NCBI GenBank assembly: GCA_903813345.2
Contig: CAIIXF020000005.1
Span: forward strand, 38,073,375-38,133,374
Source: Owenia fusiformis
Lineage: Eukaryota; Annelida; Polychaeta; Sabellida; Oweniidae
Reading direction: 5' to 3'
Length of the DNA: 60,000 nucleotides
Every line of letters starts with the position of its first letter. The first letter of the stretch is position 1. The position numbers and the translations under genes are program-made. A model generated the notes under the pieces. The model was not told the origin of the DNA, did no database searches, and saw only the letters and a list, made by a program, of their open reading frames with translations. Below are positions 12,501 through 23,777 of this stretch, piece by piece.

Positions 12501-12697
12501 TTGAGTTGAAGAGATTTTCAGTTAAAAGGATGGTTTTTGGGCACTTATTTTCAAAGTCTTTGGAAGAGTAAACTATTATATCGTTGGGAGAATCCGGGTA
12601 TTCAAATGATGAATTAATGATAGATCTCATAAATGTTTTAGCATCACTCACTTGTTCGGACTCGCTCCCTGATTCTAAACAAATAGCAACAATATTA

Positions 12698-14155
12698 CCC
12701 CCCTATCACACCAAACTAGTTCTTACCCGTTCTTGCCAGTCCTACGAAAACGTCGTAAAACGGGCTCAATCTGGCTGTGGTCGGGAAATATGTCTGAAAT
12801 AATTAGCTTCTTCGTTCTTAAACAGTCTTCAATACGTCCATCTCGTTCGCAGTTCGTTCAGGTCGCACCACGTCGGTGTGGAACGTCGTTGAACGCGTCC
12901 CTTAGTCTAGAAGGTCAACATGACCTGTTTACAGAACGGTATGGTCGCCATCGAATTTTGAATCGATTCAAAATTCTAAAATCACATTTCAGTCTGAGAA
13001 CGTTCATAAAGTTCGTAAATATACCTTAGAAAGTTGCAGCTAGGTTCATTCCGTTCGCACAAAGTTTAAAACCAGTTTTGAAGAACGCAGTGGCAACTTG
13101 TTTGCTGTGATAGCTATATTTTTGCTAACTCGTTCATAAGCAGTGTTAAATACGTTCTTAATCAGTTTAAACCCGTTTGCAATTAGTTCTACCTCGTTCT
13201 CAACATGTCCTCAGACAGTTCAACTCGTTGTTAAAACGTCCCTAGTAGGATTGAAGTACGACTGTTCCGTTCGTAGTACGTCCAGCTCGTCGTTAGTATG
13301 TTGTCACTCGTTCTAATTGTAGAACGTGACGCCCACGAGAACATTTTGAGCATTGTCTAGAGGACCTACCCGTTCGAGTACGTTCGATGAAGTTTGTAAA
13401 TAGATCCCAAACGGTTCTTAGTAGGTCCAGTCCGTTCGTACACAGTTGAAGCCCGTTTTCGAGAACGTAGTGAGAACTACTTTGGTGTGATAGTAGGGTA
13501 TGCTCAAAATGTTCTCGTGGTCGTCACGTTCTACAATTTGAACGAGTGACAACGTATTAACGACGAGCTGGACGTACTACGAACGGAACCGTCGTACTTC
13601 AATCCTACTAGGGACGTTTTAACAACGAGTTGAACTGTCTGAGGACGTGTTGAGAACGAGGTAGAACTCATTGCAAACGGGTTTAAACTGATTAAGAACG
13701 TATTTAACACTGCTTATGAACGAGTTAGCAAAAATATAGCTATCACACCAAACAAGTTGACACTGCGTTCTTCAAAACTGGTTTTAAACTGTGTGCGAAC
13801 GGAATGAACCTAGCTGCAACTTTCTAAGGTCTATTTACGAACTTTATGACCGTTCTCAGACGGGAATGTGATTTTAGAATTTTGAATCGATTCAAAATTC
13901 GATTGCGACCATACCGTTCTGTTATCAGGTCATGATGACCTTCTAGACTAGGGGACGCGTTCTACGGCGTTGCACACCGACGTGGTGCGACCTGAACGAA
14001 CTGCGAACGAGATGGACGTATTGAAGACTGTTTAAGAACGAAGAAGCTAATTATTTCAGACATATTTCCCGACCACAGCCAGATTGAGCCCGTTTTACGA
14101 CGTTTTCGTAGGACTGGCAAGAACGGGTAAGAACGGGTTTGGTGTGATAGGGGGG
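12698..14155. mobile_element. Foldback element with about 657-bp inverted arms
   Basis: The element begins CCCCCCTATCACACCAAA and ends with the inverse, TTTGGTGTGATAGGGGGG, and is flanked by TTA on both sides (12695-12697 and 14156-14158). Arms run from 12698 to about 13354 and from about 13499 to 14155 and remain alignable throughout, with a spacer of about 144 bp. The arms consist of degenerate short units around the core CGTTC (GAACG on the other arm), recurring every 15-25 bp. The spacer contains another TTTGGTGTGATAG near its right side. No transposase is present. A TTA duplication is the pattern of PIF/Harbinger elements, and the repeat-built arms resemble Drosophila foldback elements; the superfamily is inferred. 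Confidence 0.85.
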
Positions 14156-15825
14156 TTAGAATGTATGTAACAATTTAATAGTCCACGCAAAAACAATACC
14201 TGTTGCATGTAATTTTTCTGAGATCAATCGCCTTCGCCCAAAATCTCTCAGGAGAGTAAACTAGCTATTTACTACTCTGTTTATCTATATAATAGATGCT
14301 GTTTTTGCAACTTATAACTGAAAATTGATTCAAATGTATTGATGTCGAAAGAATTTGGATAAGACTTGTTTTCAAGCATACTTCTTCCTGCAGTAGGCTC
14401 GGTAATTGTAAAAGCTACATGACATTTTGCACGAACGAATACGTATTATTAAAGAGAGATGCAGGTTTTTAACATAAGGGGAGACTAGATTAGGGACAGG
14501 TTTACTTAAATATTTCTTCATGCAGCTCATTTAGGATTATGTGCATGATTATATAGCATGTGATTTATATAGTATGTGATTAAAACCCTACCATGCCATG
14601 AACAGCACAAATGGTACTATGATTTCTTTTTTGTCAGTTCTTGTTAATCTGAAATGAGATTAATGATACTTCATTCAGAACGTTTTCCAACCCAATAATT
14701 ATTGATTGTTGTATAACATACTGTACCAAATGATCCAGAAAACTGCAGTAGGGAAAATATGTAAAGATTTTATTTTCTGACATATTGATGGAACTATTTG
14801 TAAACAAGTAAAAGGAAGTGTGAAACAGGAAGTTGGTGATAATTGGTGAATTTTGAAACAAGTTTTGTTATCCTTTTATCTACATTGTGCCAAATAATTA
14901 TTTTCTCCCCCTTAATTTCGAAAGTATGAACTCGTGCCCATTAAAAAGAGTTAGTCATCGGAAACCTCTTGTGGAGTTGCTCCACGAAGCCCAGTTTTGA
15001 TGAGCAAAAGACCAATACAGATATCTTGCAGACAAAAAAGTTATTCAACATGATGTAGATGTTAAAGCTAAGGGGAGAATATATTTATTTGACAACCTGT
15101 ATAAGTTTCCCTCGACCTGGTCGGTTCAAGGTCAAAGTCAAGGTCATCTATTGAGATGGCAGCAAATACAGCATTAGTATGTCACTGACGAAGGGTATTC
15201 GAAAGCTATGAAACGTTAGTTTATGTTCAAGGTTAGTTAGTTATGAAAGCCAAATTATGAAATCATGGTGCAAAAACTGGTAAAACCCGTTAGAATTGAA
15301 AAGGAGTCGTCCATTTGAATGTACTTAACAACCGATGTATGTCAGAGCAAAATAATATTGTGACACTTTTTCATAATTTACTGTCAATTCGTCTGTGGCC
15401 CTTGTAGTCTCATTTCAGTTTGTATGGAATATAGTCGATGCAGTCAATGACTACTAATAGTATATCACTTCGAATTTCTATGCAATGCAAATGCCCTTCT
15501 TACTCTGTTTACTGCTTAAAGTGACAAGATGAAGTGTTCGGTTAGAAGATATGACCATGGAATGCATTATGCATGACTGTCTGGACGACCTCTGACCTTA
15601 ACGTTAACTAAATCAGGATCTCACATAGTTATATTGATTTTCTCGGATATTCCGTTTTTTATCTTTCATACAGTTACATAAAGCGGTCTCTAATTTTAAC
15701 ATTTGTGCATCAATGATCAATGATGTACGTTTATATTTATGTATCATCTGGTATAAGGTCCTTTGCTGGAGACGTTTGAGAAACACACACCAGATACTAG
15801 CATTAAAGGGAGTGTGTTAGGTATT
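14156..15825. other. Intergenic stretch, no gene seen
   Basis: Open frames are short and unconvincing. The phrase GTTGCTCCACGAAG near 14974 recurs near 29053 with similar flanks, marking a dispersed repeat. Nothing else was recognised. Confidence 0.4.
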
Positions 15826-15897
15826 ACGCCCTGTACAGGAATCGAACCCAAGACCTCCAATCACAAGCCAGACGCTCTACCAATGCGGCCATAGTCA
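15826..15897 (-). mobile_element. tRNA-like block, probable SINE head
   Basis: On the minus strand there is a perfect B box GGTTCGATTCC (15848-15838) preceded by an A-box-like TGGCCGCATTGG (15891-15880) at tRNA spacing. The intervening anticodon-arm region would give a TGT loop triplet, but its stem and the T stem pair only with several wobbles or mismatches. This suits an RNA polymerase III promoter of a tRNA-derived SINE better than a functional tRNA. The 3' body would extend toward about 15740. A decayed tRNA gene is the alternative. Confidence 0.55.
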
Positions 15898-17115
15898 CCA
15901 CTGCAAAGAGTAGTGGCGACCTCGAATCGAGAGTCATTACACCACTGCACTATAAGAGCTGATTGTTAAGATGTATGTAAGTCATTCATTGATCATAGAA
16001 AATACTAAACACTCAAAACAAACTAAACGAAATACTTTAAAATGAGAGTTTAGGAGATTTACATAATATTTAATCATGGAAGAGTAGTGTTTTCATTTAT
16101 AGTTTTGACATATATGAAGTTCGTGGATATTCTAGTATCTGTTTACCTTCATTATTCATTATAAAAAAGTAATATCGAAATAAAAATGTGGACGTTCTTT
16201 GGCCCACCCTGTATTTCAATCAATTTCTTATATTATTTGCAATTAATAATTTTGCAATGCTCTCTCCTGTGTAAATTTTTGTGAATTTCAATCAATTAAA
16301 TTTTTTGGTTGACAGGCGTACAAATGTTAATGTCATACTAATGTTTAAAGGTTGAGTGCCCGGAAATATTAACACAATTGAACATGTTGAACAACTAATA
16401 TACATACTTTTTGTGGCTTGGTTGAATGGCTATTAATCCCAAGTTCCGATGTGTCTCATCAAGAAGACGATAGAGTGACAAATATTATGTCAAGCGGAGT
16501 TTATAATTTTTGTGCACATTTTCTTCTTGGATCGAAAAATGTCATTTTAATTCGATTAACTTACGATAGGTGGCAAAAGGTCTAAAGGTAGGTCACGAGA
16601 CACAAAACAACGAATCATATGACAGGAAAACAATGATTCATTCGCCAGATGGCGGAGATAAATGAGGTCAATTTTACGACAAACGAAAACATTTAGCTCA
16701 GCTTCAATTTTGCTCTCGCAGTCGAACGAAACTGAAACTTCTTTCGTCGATATCTAGGTGAGTGATTTTTTCAGGCTCCGGTATTTTGACAAAAGTAAGT
16801 GCAGGTCGTAGTCATTCTTCTGGGCAGGTTTGAGCCACCAAGGATTTTTTGAGTTTTTCTAAGGAATTATTCCCGATTTCCGGCTATTGCGCCTTTAATT
16901 CTACTTTGGTTTAGTCTTGGACCGAAGAAAGGCAAATTTGACGCAAGAATAACTCAGTCCGATGGTCTGCAAAAATAACAACATTTCAGAGACTGACAGT
17001 TTCGTCCTTATAAATTGTGTTTCAAGGGGTGCTATATATGTGCTGAGTAAAAGCTCATTAGAGATTCTGACAGCCATTTTATAACAGCTTTAATCACACA
17101 CAAACGTCATATGTA
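15898..17115. other. Intergenic stretch with a solo mariner-type end
   Basis: TTTGGCCCACCCTGTA ending at 16215 resembles a Tc1/mariner terminus next to TA, but no partner was found upstream. At 16649 there is ATGGCGG and at 16758 a perfect splice donor GTGAGT preceded by a non-coding-looking stretch; this is discussed as a weak promoter/first-exon candidate. No CDS was recognised. Confidence 0.4.
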
Positions 17116-17991
17116 CACTCCCCTCCATAAGTTTTGCAACCTTTTTTCCCCCATTGAACTACGTGTTAAAGCCTCTTTACCTTTGAATTTTTATTTACTT
17201 AACCTGCGATGAAAATACTTATAACGTTGATGGAAACGTAATTTGACTTTAATTCCAATACCTCCAAATTTTCTCAATTTTTTTCCTCAATTACAATAGG
17301 TCGAAAATTGATGTTAAATTTGATGAATTTTTGAAAATCGAGATTCCCATGTTAACCAATGGGAAATGGTAGGTTTGCCGCAAGTCATATGACAGAATAT
17401 CCATCCATCCGAGTCCTTGCAAAAAATACGAGTTAGGCAGGCAATTGAATTTGCTAACTTTATTTAACAAAAAATTGATATGTTTCTTCAGGTTCAACAA
17501 AGTTATAGGGCTTTAAAGTCAAAATTGTTTTTCAAAAAACCTCTCCCATTGAAATAACACAGGAGGCGGAAAATTATTTTCAAAAATGACTTTGAAGCGC
17601 TGTAACTTTAATATTCACCAAATAAACTAAACACTAAAGTGTTCAAAAAGTTAGACAATTCAATTTTCTATATAAAAATATTTTTGCTGAATCTTTTACT
17701 GAAAAGATATCCTGATTTCTGATTTGCTCCGAACCCTCCATTTCCCATTGGATTACATGGGAATGACGATTTTCAAAAATTCATCAAATTTATCATCAAT
17801 TTTCGACCTATTGTAATTGAGGAAAAAAAATTGAGAAAATTTGGAGGTATTAGAAATAAAGTCAAGTTACGTTTCCATCAATATTATAAGTTATTTCATC
17901 GCCGGTTAAGTAAATAAAAATTCAAACGTAAAGAGGCTTTAACACGTAGTTCAATGGGGAAAAAAGTTTGCCAAACTTATGGAGGGCAGTG
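17116..17991. mobile_element. 876-bp palindromic MITE with TA flanks
   Basis: The left end CACTCCCCTCCATAAGTTT and right end AAACTTATGGAGGGCAGTG are inverted and each is flanked by TA (17114-17115, 17992-17993). The inverted arms are about 255 bp each (to about 17371, and from about 17738). They differ at scattered sites and share the TTTCCCATTGG segment at their inner ends. The core has no transposase. The TA target and CACTnCCCTCCATAA ends fit a non-autonomous Tc1/mariner-type element. Confidence 0.82.
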
Positions 17992-18887
17992 TAGAAGCAT
18001 ATTCCGATTAAACTCGAATTTATATCATATCCAATAGAACAATCTGTTTCCGACTTTGTAAAAATATAATATCAGAGCTAGAATGTGTATTGCAGACTCA
18101 GCTGATCAACGTCACTTTGAAATAAATCTTTGCTTTTTCATAAAATCACGAACAGCATCAATAATTCGGTCAGCATTAACTGTAGGGGCATTGTTTGTTA
18201 TGTTTACTCCAAAAACTCCAAAGATCATTTGAATTATGCAGTGTTTGATACAATCATCTCAGGAAGCCCCCAGAGAAGTTTGGATCACAAATTGAGGTAA
18301 CAATTATCCGTAAATTATTATTTCAATTTCAACAGAAACGCCACATTTTTCATCTTGCATATCGATGTAGCATTGCACTAGTCAATGGGAATTTGGCTTC
18401 ATAATCGATCAAATAAACATAGAACTCGTCATAAACAGTTCCTCGGATTTTTTGAATGCCTGAATAGCTAAAATAATAGAGGTGGTGTAGATATACTTTT
18501 GAAAGATTCTCAATAAAAACATTCTGCTTAAATGTGTTATTTAGATTTTATGTCTGTCTCGGAATAAACCATATGTACTTAGTAAGAAAACACATTCAAA
18601 GCTAATTTTAAGCTACACGTTGGAATAGAACGTGAACGTGTAATATCATGACCCCTGTCCAACCCAGGGATTAATATAAGGACTTAATAACTATTCTTCT
18701 TACTTTTATCCTCCGATTTGACTAAATACATACTGCGAACGGGAGATCTGCATCATAGAGAACCACCCATAATTCTACACGTTTAAGTACAAGATTACTT
18801 TAAATCGAGTAGCTTAACCTCTCTACCGTATGTTATGTCGTCGGGTTGGAATGTGCGTGCCTCAGCTGTTAATGGCAAAGTGCAATA
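17992..18887. other. Intergenic stretch, nothing recognised
   Basis: No coding potential, hairpin or repeat boundary that I can support. Confidence 0.35.
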
Positions 18888-21356
18888 GAGAAACACATGC
18901 AAGTGGATTGGTGTTAATACATACATTGCTAATGGATCTCTTGATATCAAAATTCAATTCATTCGTACACGTAATGGAAGAAATCATTGTATTTTTCTAA
19001 AAACTATTTATTTTATAATAATATATATGGAACACTTACGAAGTTCAAATAATTACACAAATCTCAAATTGGTCGTTAATTAGTTTAAATAACATTAGAA
19101 ACAATTCAAAATCTAGATTTTCGTGTCAATTACTGTATTTTTAAATAACCAGGGAGATGACTAAGAGATGCCGAAAGTAATATGCATTTGTTGTAAAAGG
19201 AGTGGTATCGATATGGAGAAATTTTTGATCACGCGTTTCTCTTAAACCAGTCATCAAAACTTTCTGAAAATTTTACACATCGTCAATCTAATGGTCATTT
19301 TTTGTGTGGTAACATTATAATTTGAAATTTATGTATGTACTTTTCTCTATATTGCTTTAGAAAACACACCAGACACTTCTTTTGTTCTTGGTATCATATG
19401 TTCGGAATGAAATGAAACATCTTATTGGAACAAAACGACATAAACGCAACGTGTTTAGGTCTCTCAATATTGTAATTGTACAAAGGAAAATTTGGTTGTT
19501 TTAAAAAAAGTATCTTGTTAAAGAGATCGGGTCTCCTAAAAACACTAAAGTAACCCCCTGATTTTTTCATGTTATTTGACGTAAAACAAGTTTGTTTATC
19601 AACTTATCAATTTTGAGGCTTGAATTAATTCGTTAACAGTATCAATTCGATGATTGTTCCTAGCCATGAGAAACACATGCAAGTGGATTGGTGTTAATAC
19701 ATACATTGCTAATGGATCTCTTGATATCAAAATTCAATTCATTCGTACATATGACGTGCACGGACCTGGGGACAATTCGGGAAATACGGGCTAATCTCAG
19801 CTTTAAGCGTTAATATCTGCCTTATCTAAAAAGCTAACTATGTGTTTTATATATCATTTTGAAGTAATTTTTATTCGCATTTCACTGAAATTATTTTTCC
19901 TTGAAAAGTTTGATGGGATCTACCATATTTTTAAAGTTAAATGTACTCCGACATCGTCAAATACGCTGTAAGACGTAACATTTCACGCTTACACGTTTCG
20001 TTGAAATCGGGATAACTTTTGAAATACTGATCAGAATTTTACTAAAATTTCACATTTTATTCATTGAAACATGTGCTTTTATGACGTCACAATTGCCTAG
20101 CGGCTACAGTTCAAATCGTCTTATATGAACGCTTTTAAAATTTTCAAAATTGTGTAAGGTTTTGAAGGCGAAGGAGACAACCAATAAGTCTACCTTTATT
20201 TAAACTTCTAATTTAGGTCTGATTTCAAAAAAAATTAACTGCACAATATTGTCATGGCGAAATTTACGAAACAATAACCGGTTTCTTTATTTTTCAAATG
20301 ATAACAAAATAAGAGTTGCTTTTAGAGACTTGAAAAAATGTAACGCATCGGTTTTTTACCACAAATCCCATACATATCAATTTTTACTAACGTCCCAAGT
20401 GGATTTCCTGACCGTTTTTCAAAAATCAAAAACATTTTAGAAATATTGTCCTCGAGATCTTGTTGCTCTGTGAATTTTACCAGGATTGAATAAGAATAAA
20501 GCATATTATTTTTAGGTTGACTAAACTTGACAAAATGTAACGCTTGTCGTTTTTGACGTTATAATGCTGATTGCGCCCTATACTGCCCATTGTATTGTTT
20601 TGGTATTTTGACGCCATAATGTTACGCTAATTGTCCCCAGTTTCGTGCGACGTGTAACACGTAATGGAAGAAATCATTGTATTTTTCTAAAAACTATTTA
20701 TTTTATAATAATATATATGGAACACTTACGAAGTTCAAATAATTACACAAATCTCAAATTGGTCGATAATTAGTTTAAATAACATTAGAAACAATTCAAA
20801 ATCTAGATTTTCGTGTCAATTACTGTATTTTTAAATAACCAGGGAGATGACTAAGAGATGCCGAAAGTAATATGCATTTGTTGTAAAAGGAGTTGTATCG
20901 ATATGGAGAAATTTTTGATCACGCGTTTCTCTTAAACCAGTCATCAAAACTTTCTGAAAATTTTACACATCGTCAATCTAATGGTCATTTTTGTGTGGTA
21001 ACATTATAATTTGAAATTTATGTATGTACTTTTCTCTATATTGCTTTAGAAAACACACCAGACACTTCTTTTGTTCTTGGTATCATATGTTCGGAATGAA
21101 ATGAAACATCTTATTGGAACAAAACGACATAAACGCAACGTGTTTATGTCTCTCAATATTGTAATTGTACAAAGGAAAATTTGGTTGTTTTAAAAAAAGT
21201 ATCTTGTTAAAGAGATCGGGTCTCCTAAAAACACTAAAGTAACCCCCTGATTTTTTCATGTTATTTGACGTAAAACAAGTTTGTTTATCAACTTATCAAT
21301 TTTGAGGCTTGAATTAATTCGTTAACAGTATCAATTCGATGATTGTTCCTAGCCAT
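18888..21356. repeat. 780-bp tandem duplication, second copy interrupted
   Basis: Copy 1 spans 18888-19667 and copy 2 spans 19668-21356. Each starts GAGAAACACATGCAAGTGG and ends TTGTTCCTAGCCAT. The copies are almost identical: only about four differences were seen (for example GGTCGTTAAT versus GGTCGATAAT, and one T fewer in a T run). Copy 2 is longer only because of a 907-bp insertion at 19750-20656. No gene is visible inside. The near identity implies a young duplication, or an assembly that kept two haplotypes in tandem. Confidence 0.93.
19750..20656. mobile_element. 907-bp non-autonomous DNA transposon
   Basis: It is absent from the other copy of the surrounding tandem duplication, so its borders are known. 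The empty site reads TCGTACACGTAATGG and the filled site gives a 3-bp ACA duplication. Imperfect terminal inverted repeats of about 28 bp share GCACG and CTGGGGACAATT, beginning TATGACG on the left and TACACGT on the right. No transposase frame is present; the short frames inside show no motif. The superfamily is not assigned. Confidence 0.85.
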
Positions 21357-22130
21357 GAATTTCCACTTACATCAATAGAAATTCAAATAAAATTTAAAAA
21401 GCCCACTCAAATTTGTTCCAGTCTGATTGGCCTTTTCCTTAATATCATTTGACTTAGAGAAGCCATATTTATTACTTTTAAGGGGTTACAATATAGATAA
21501 ATCCCCCAAAAACATTGTATTCTGTTTTCGACTTATTGCGTTCAATTCTGACAGTTGGTTGTTCTTTTAGTTGTCCTGTTGATATCCTCAATATATTGTC
21601 GATATCGTGCTTATGATTTGGTCTCAAGATATATCTAAGGTATATATGATGTTTTATGAGCAATTATATTGACTGATTGTCCAGAATAGAAATCTGGACG
21701 ACTCGATCTCTTTAATGAAATAAATGGTTTATCTTAATTTTTATCTATTTTGGGGGGTGCTGTTTTAAGTTTTTGCATAGTATTGTTAAATCAACCATAA
21801 TTTCCTTTGTATAACTATAATATTGAGAGGTCTAAGAAAATGTTGTATATGCTATTTTGTTTCAACAAGATTCGGAAAGACATTTTATTTCATTCTCAAG
21901 AATTGGGTAGAAAGTAACAAAAAACAATTGCACTAAAAAACAAAAAAATGTTGACAAAAAAACAGTTATATAAAATATATATGAATAATTTTTGCATTGA
22001 ATTGTTGCCAATCAGTCAACATTACAGAAAGGACCGTGTTTTTACAGAATGTTTTCAATATTTGGTTTAAGAGAAAAACACTGTTGAATTCAGTTCACCA
22101 TATCGATACCTATCCTTAGGTTAGATCTTG
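21357..22130. other. Stretch before the dopamine receptor's 3' side, nothing recognised
   Basis: AT-rich DNA without a supportable gene. Short frames here are chance. Confidence 0.35.
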
Positions 22131-22204
22131 TTACCCTGCAAGCAGAGTTTAGTAATAAGTAAGACGAAGCTCTCTTTTAAGAAGTCGAACGAATGCAAAG
22201 GGTA
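22131..22204 (-). repeat. Copy of an about 80-bp TACCCT...AGGGTA repeat
   Basis: In inverted orientation this matches 52360-52440 and 53482-53562. Shared text includes CCCTTTGCATTCGTT, GCTTCGTCTTA and a CTCTGC-x-TGCAGGG-like end. The ends TACCCTGCA and TGCAAAGGGTA are inverted, which suggests a very small MITE family. It lies about 260 bp beyond the predicted polyadenylation signal of the receptor gene. Confidence 0.7.
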
Positions 22205-22461
22205 GACCTTGTATGACGTGCCTTTAAATTAAACCATTTCTAACTGATAACTAAGCACCCTGAAGAGCAGTTTTAGCATGCAAAAACTAGACCTTGAATG
22301 ATCTACCTAGAAGAAGTGAACCATTTAATAGTTAACAATTGTTTACCTCGTAGAGTTTCCAAAAAGAGTTTTCGAGGAAAATATTCCATGCAGTGTATTT
22401 GAACTTTTTGAAAGGTTGTTGCACGACTTTAAAACAAATCAGATGAACAGCAACATGTGGA

Positions 22462-22467
22462 TTTATT
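22462..22467 (-). terminator. Candidate polyadenylation signal of the dopamine receptor
   Basis: TTTATT on the + strand is AATAAA on the coding strand, about 117 bp past the stop codon at 22584. A short 3' UTR is plausible. Confidence 0.4.
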
Positions 22468-22583
22468 GAAAAAGTCTCATTTTTAACAAAATTGCGAGTC
22501 TATTGGAAAAGATAATTGGTGAAATGGTTCAAGCATTTTTTACCCGAGCATCTCTTAAATACGGATCTAGCTGAGAATGATTG

Positions 22584-23777
22584 TTATAACGTTGTGATCT
22601 TCTCCATCAACGGGCCTCTGCTGCCTTTTCTAAGACTACTGGCACAATTAAAACTATTGTTCAAATGTATATCGTCGCTACTGACGTCATTGAACCTCAC
22701 TATATCCGTATCTCTATAAGGTGCAGTATCTTTGTCTTTATACGGAGAACCTCCTTTTCGAATGTTCAGTTGGCTACTAATTTTAGGACAACGATGAAGG
22801 CAAAGGATTTTCCTAAATGCTTCTCGAAATTCTTGATTAAAAATACTGTATATGATTGGATTGAGGCTCGAGTTGGAATATCCAAGCCACGTGAATGTGT
22901 TAAAAAGCATCACTGGTATGCACGTCGGACAGAAAGAGCTGATTATGTTAATAGTGAAAAATGGCACCCAACACAGTAGGAAGACACCCATGATTATGCC
23001 AAGTGTTCTCGCTGCCTTGTGGTCTGAGACCTTGTAGCTTGTATGAGTCTTAGTGCCATTAGAGGCCACTTGGTTCAATCGATCCATTTTGCGAATACTT
23101 TTCACGTGTTTTTGTGCATAACGAAATAATTGTATATAGATTGTGACCATAACTATACATGGTAAATAGAAGCTGATAAATGACGACACCACTGCATACG
23201 TTGGATTTAATTCCATCTGACAAATTTGGGAATCGTGGTGGTTGGTGGAGATATCCTCCATGCCGATCCTATGCCAGCCCATATTGATGGGAACGAACCC
23301 CAGCAGGGCCGAACACAGCCACACAGACGTTATCATAAACGCTAACTTCTTTTTCGTCATCCACATCTCGTAGTGTAGCGGGTTCCTAATGTGTATATAT
23401 CGGTCTAGACTTATGGCACACAAATTCAGAATGGAAGCGGTGGAACAAATAATGTCGAATGATATCCAAACGTTGCAAAATTCTATATTGAACCACCAGT
23501 AGCCCATGACGTCATTTGCGACTGCAAACGTCATTACTAAAGTAGCGACCATCATATCTGCAACAGCTAACGACACTAGGAATAAATTGTTCGTTCTCCT
23601 CAATGCCCTGTCTGTAAAGATAGCGATACAGACAAGCGTGTTGCCAGCGATAGACATAAATATAATTGTCCCAAGAACAGTCACAATAAGCGCAGTTTCA
23701 ACAGGAGTATATTTCTGTTCAAAACTGCTTGCATTTTGCGCAAATGATAGATTACTCACGTTTGTGCTGTTACTCAT
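22584..23777 (-). CDS. Dop1R1-like: D1-like dopamine receptor (invertebrate Dop1R1 type)
   Basis: Seven-transmembrane amine receptor, 397 residues in one uninterrupted exon from ATG to stop. The N terminus carries sequons at Asn3, 6, 9 and 15. Class A landmarks: Asn46 (TM1), Asp74 (TM2), the Cys101-Cys186 disulphide pair, amine-binding Asp108, DRY 125-127, Trp153, CWVPFF 269-274 and NPIIY 306-310. Ser198, Ser199 and Ser202 in YAVVSSFISFYLP match the catechol-binding serines of D1 receptors. DRYIHI, LNPTYAVVSS, YAQKHVKSI and WLGYSNS follow insect Dop1R1 more closely than vertebrate D1, so dopamine with Gs coupling is the best call. The third inner loop is short and the tail about 87 residues, with possible palmitoylation cysteines (326, 330) and a PDZ-ligand-like ending ITTL. 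A beta-type octopamine receptor is less likely. A 5' UTR intron cannot be excluded. The CDS looks intact. Confidence 0.95.
   Translation of the reverse strand: MSNSTNVSNLSFAQNASSFEQKYTPVETALIVTVLGTIIFMSIAGNTLVCIAIFTDRALRRTNNLFLVSLAVADMMVATLVMTFAVANDVMGYWWFNIEFCNVWISFDIICSTASILNLCAISLDRYIHIRNPLHYEMWMTKKKLAFMITSVWLCSALLGFVPINMGWHRIGMEDISTNHHDSQICQMELNPTYAVVSSFISFYLPCIVMVTIYIQLFRYAQKHVKSIRKMDRLNQVASNGTKTHTSYKVSDHKAARTLGIIMGVFLLCWVPFFTINIISSFCPTCIPVMLFNTFTWLGYSNSSLNPIIYSIFNQEFREAFRKILCLHRCPKISSQLNIRKGGSPYKDKDTAPYRDTDIVRFNDVSSDDIHLNNSFNCASSLRKGSRGPLMEKITTL

Larger units (their letters stand above)
8438..12697. other. Intergenic stretch after the kinase gene
   Basis: The open frames here are short, mutually overlapping and without recognisable motifs. 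The stretch contains two hairpins (9263-9324 and 9383-9518), listed separately. The segment 9990-10420 shows scattered inverted similarity (GGGGCGTTGGGATA near 9999 against TATCCCAACGC near 10398), suggesting another old transposon. AATAAA at 9226 is the first clear + strand polyadenylation hexamer I noted after the stop codon, about 0.8 kb downstream. Nothing else was recognised. Confidence 0.5.

Noticed and set aside
12584-13029. Frames at the left arm of the foldback element
   Set aside because: They lie partly or wholly in the inverted arm, are unrelated in reading to any protein and are a by-product of the repeat.
15826-15897. Functional tRNA gene
   Set aside because: Anticodon and T stems rely on several wobbles or mismatches; a SINE promoter fits better.
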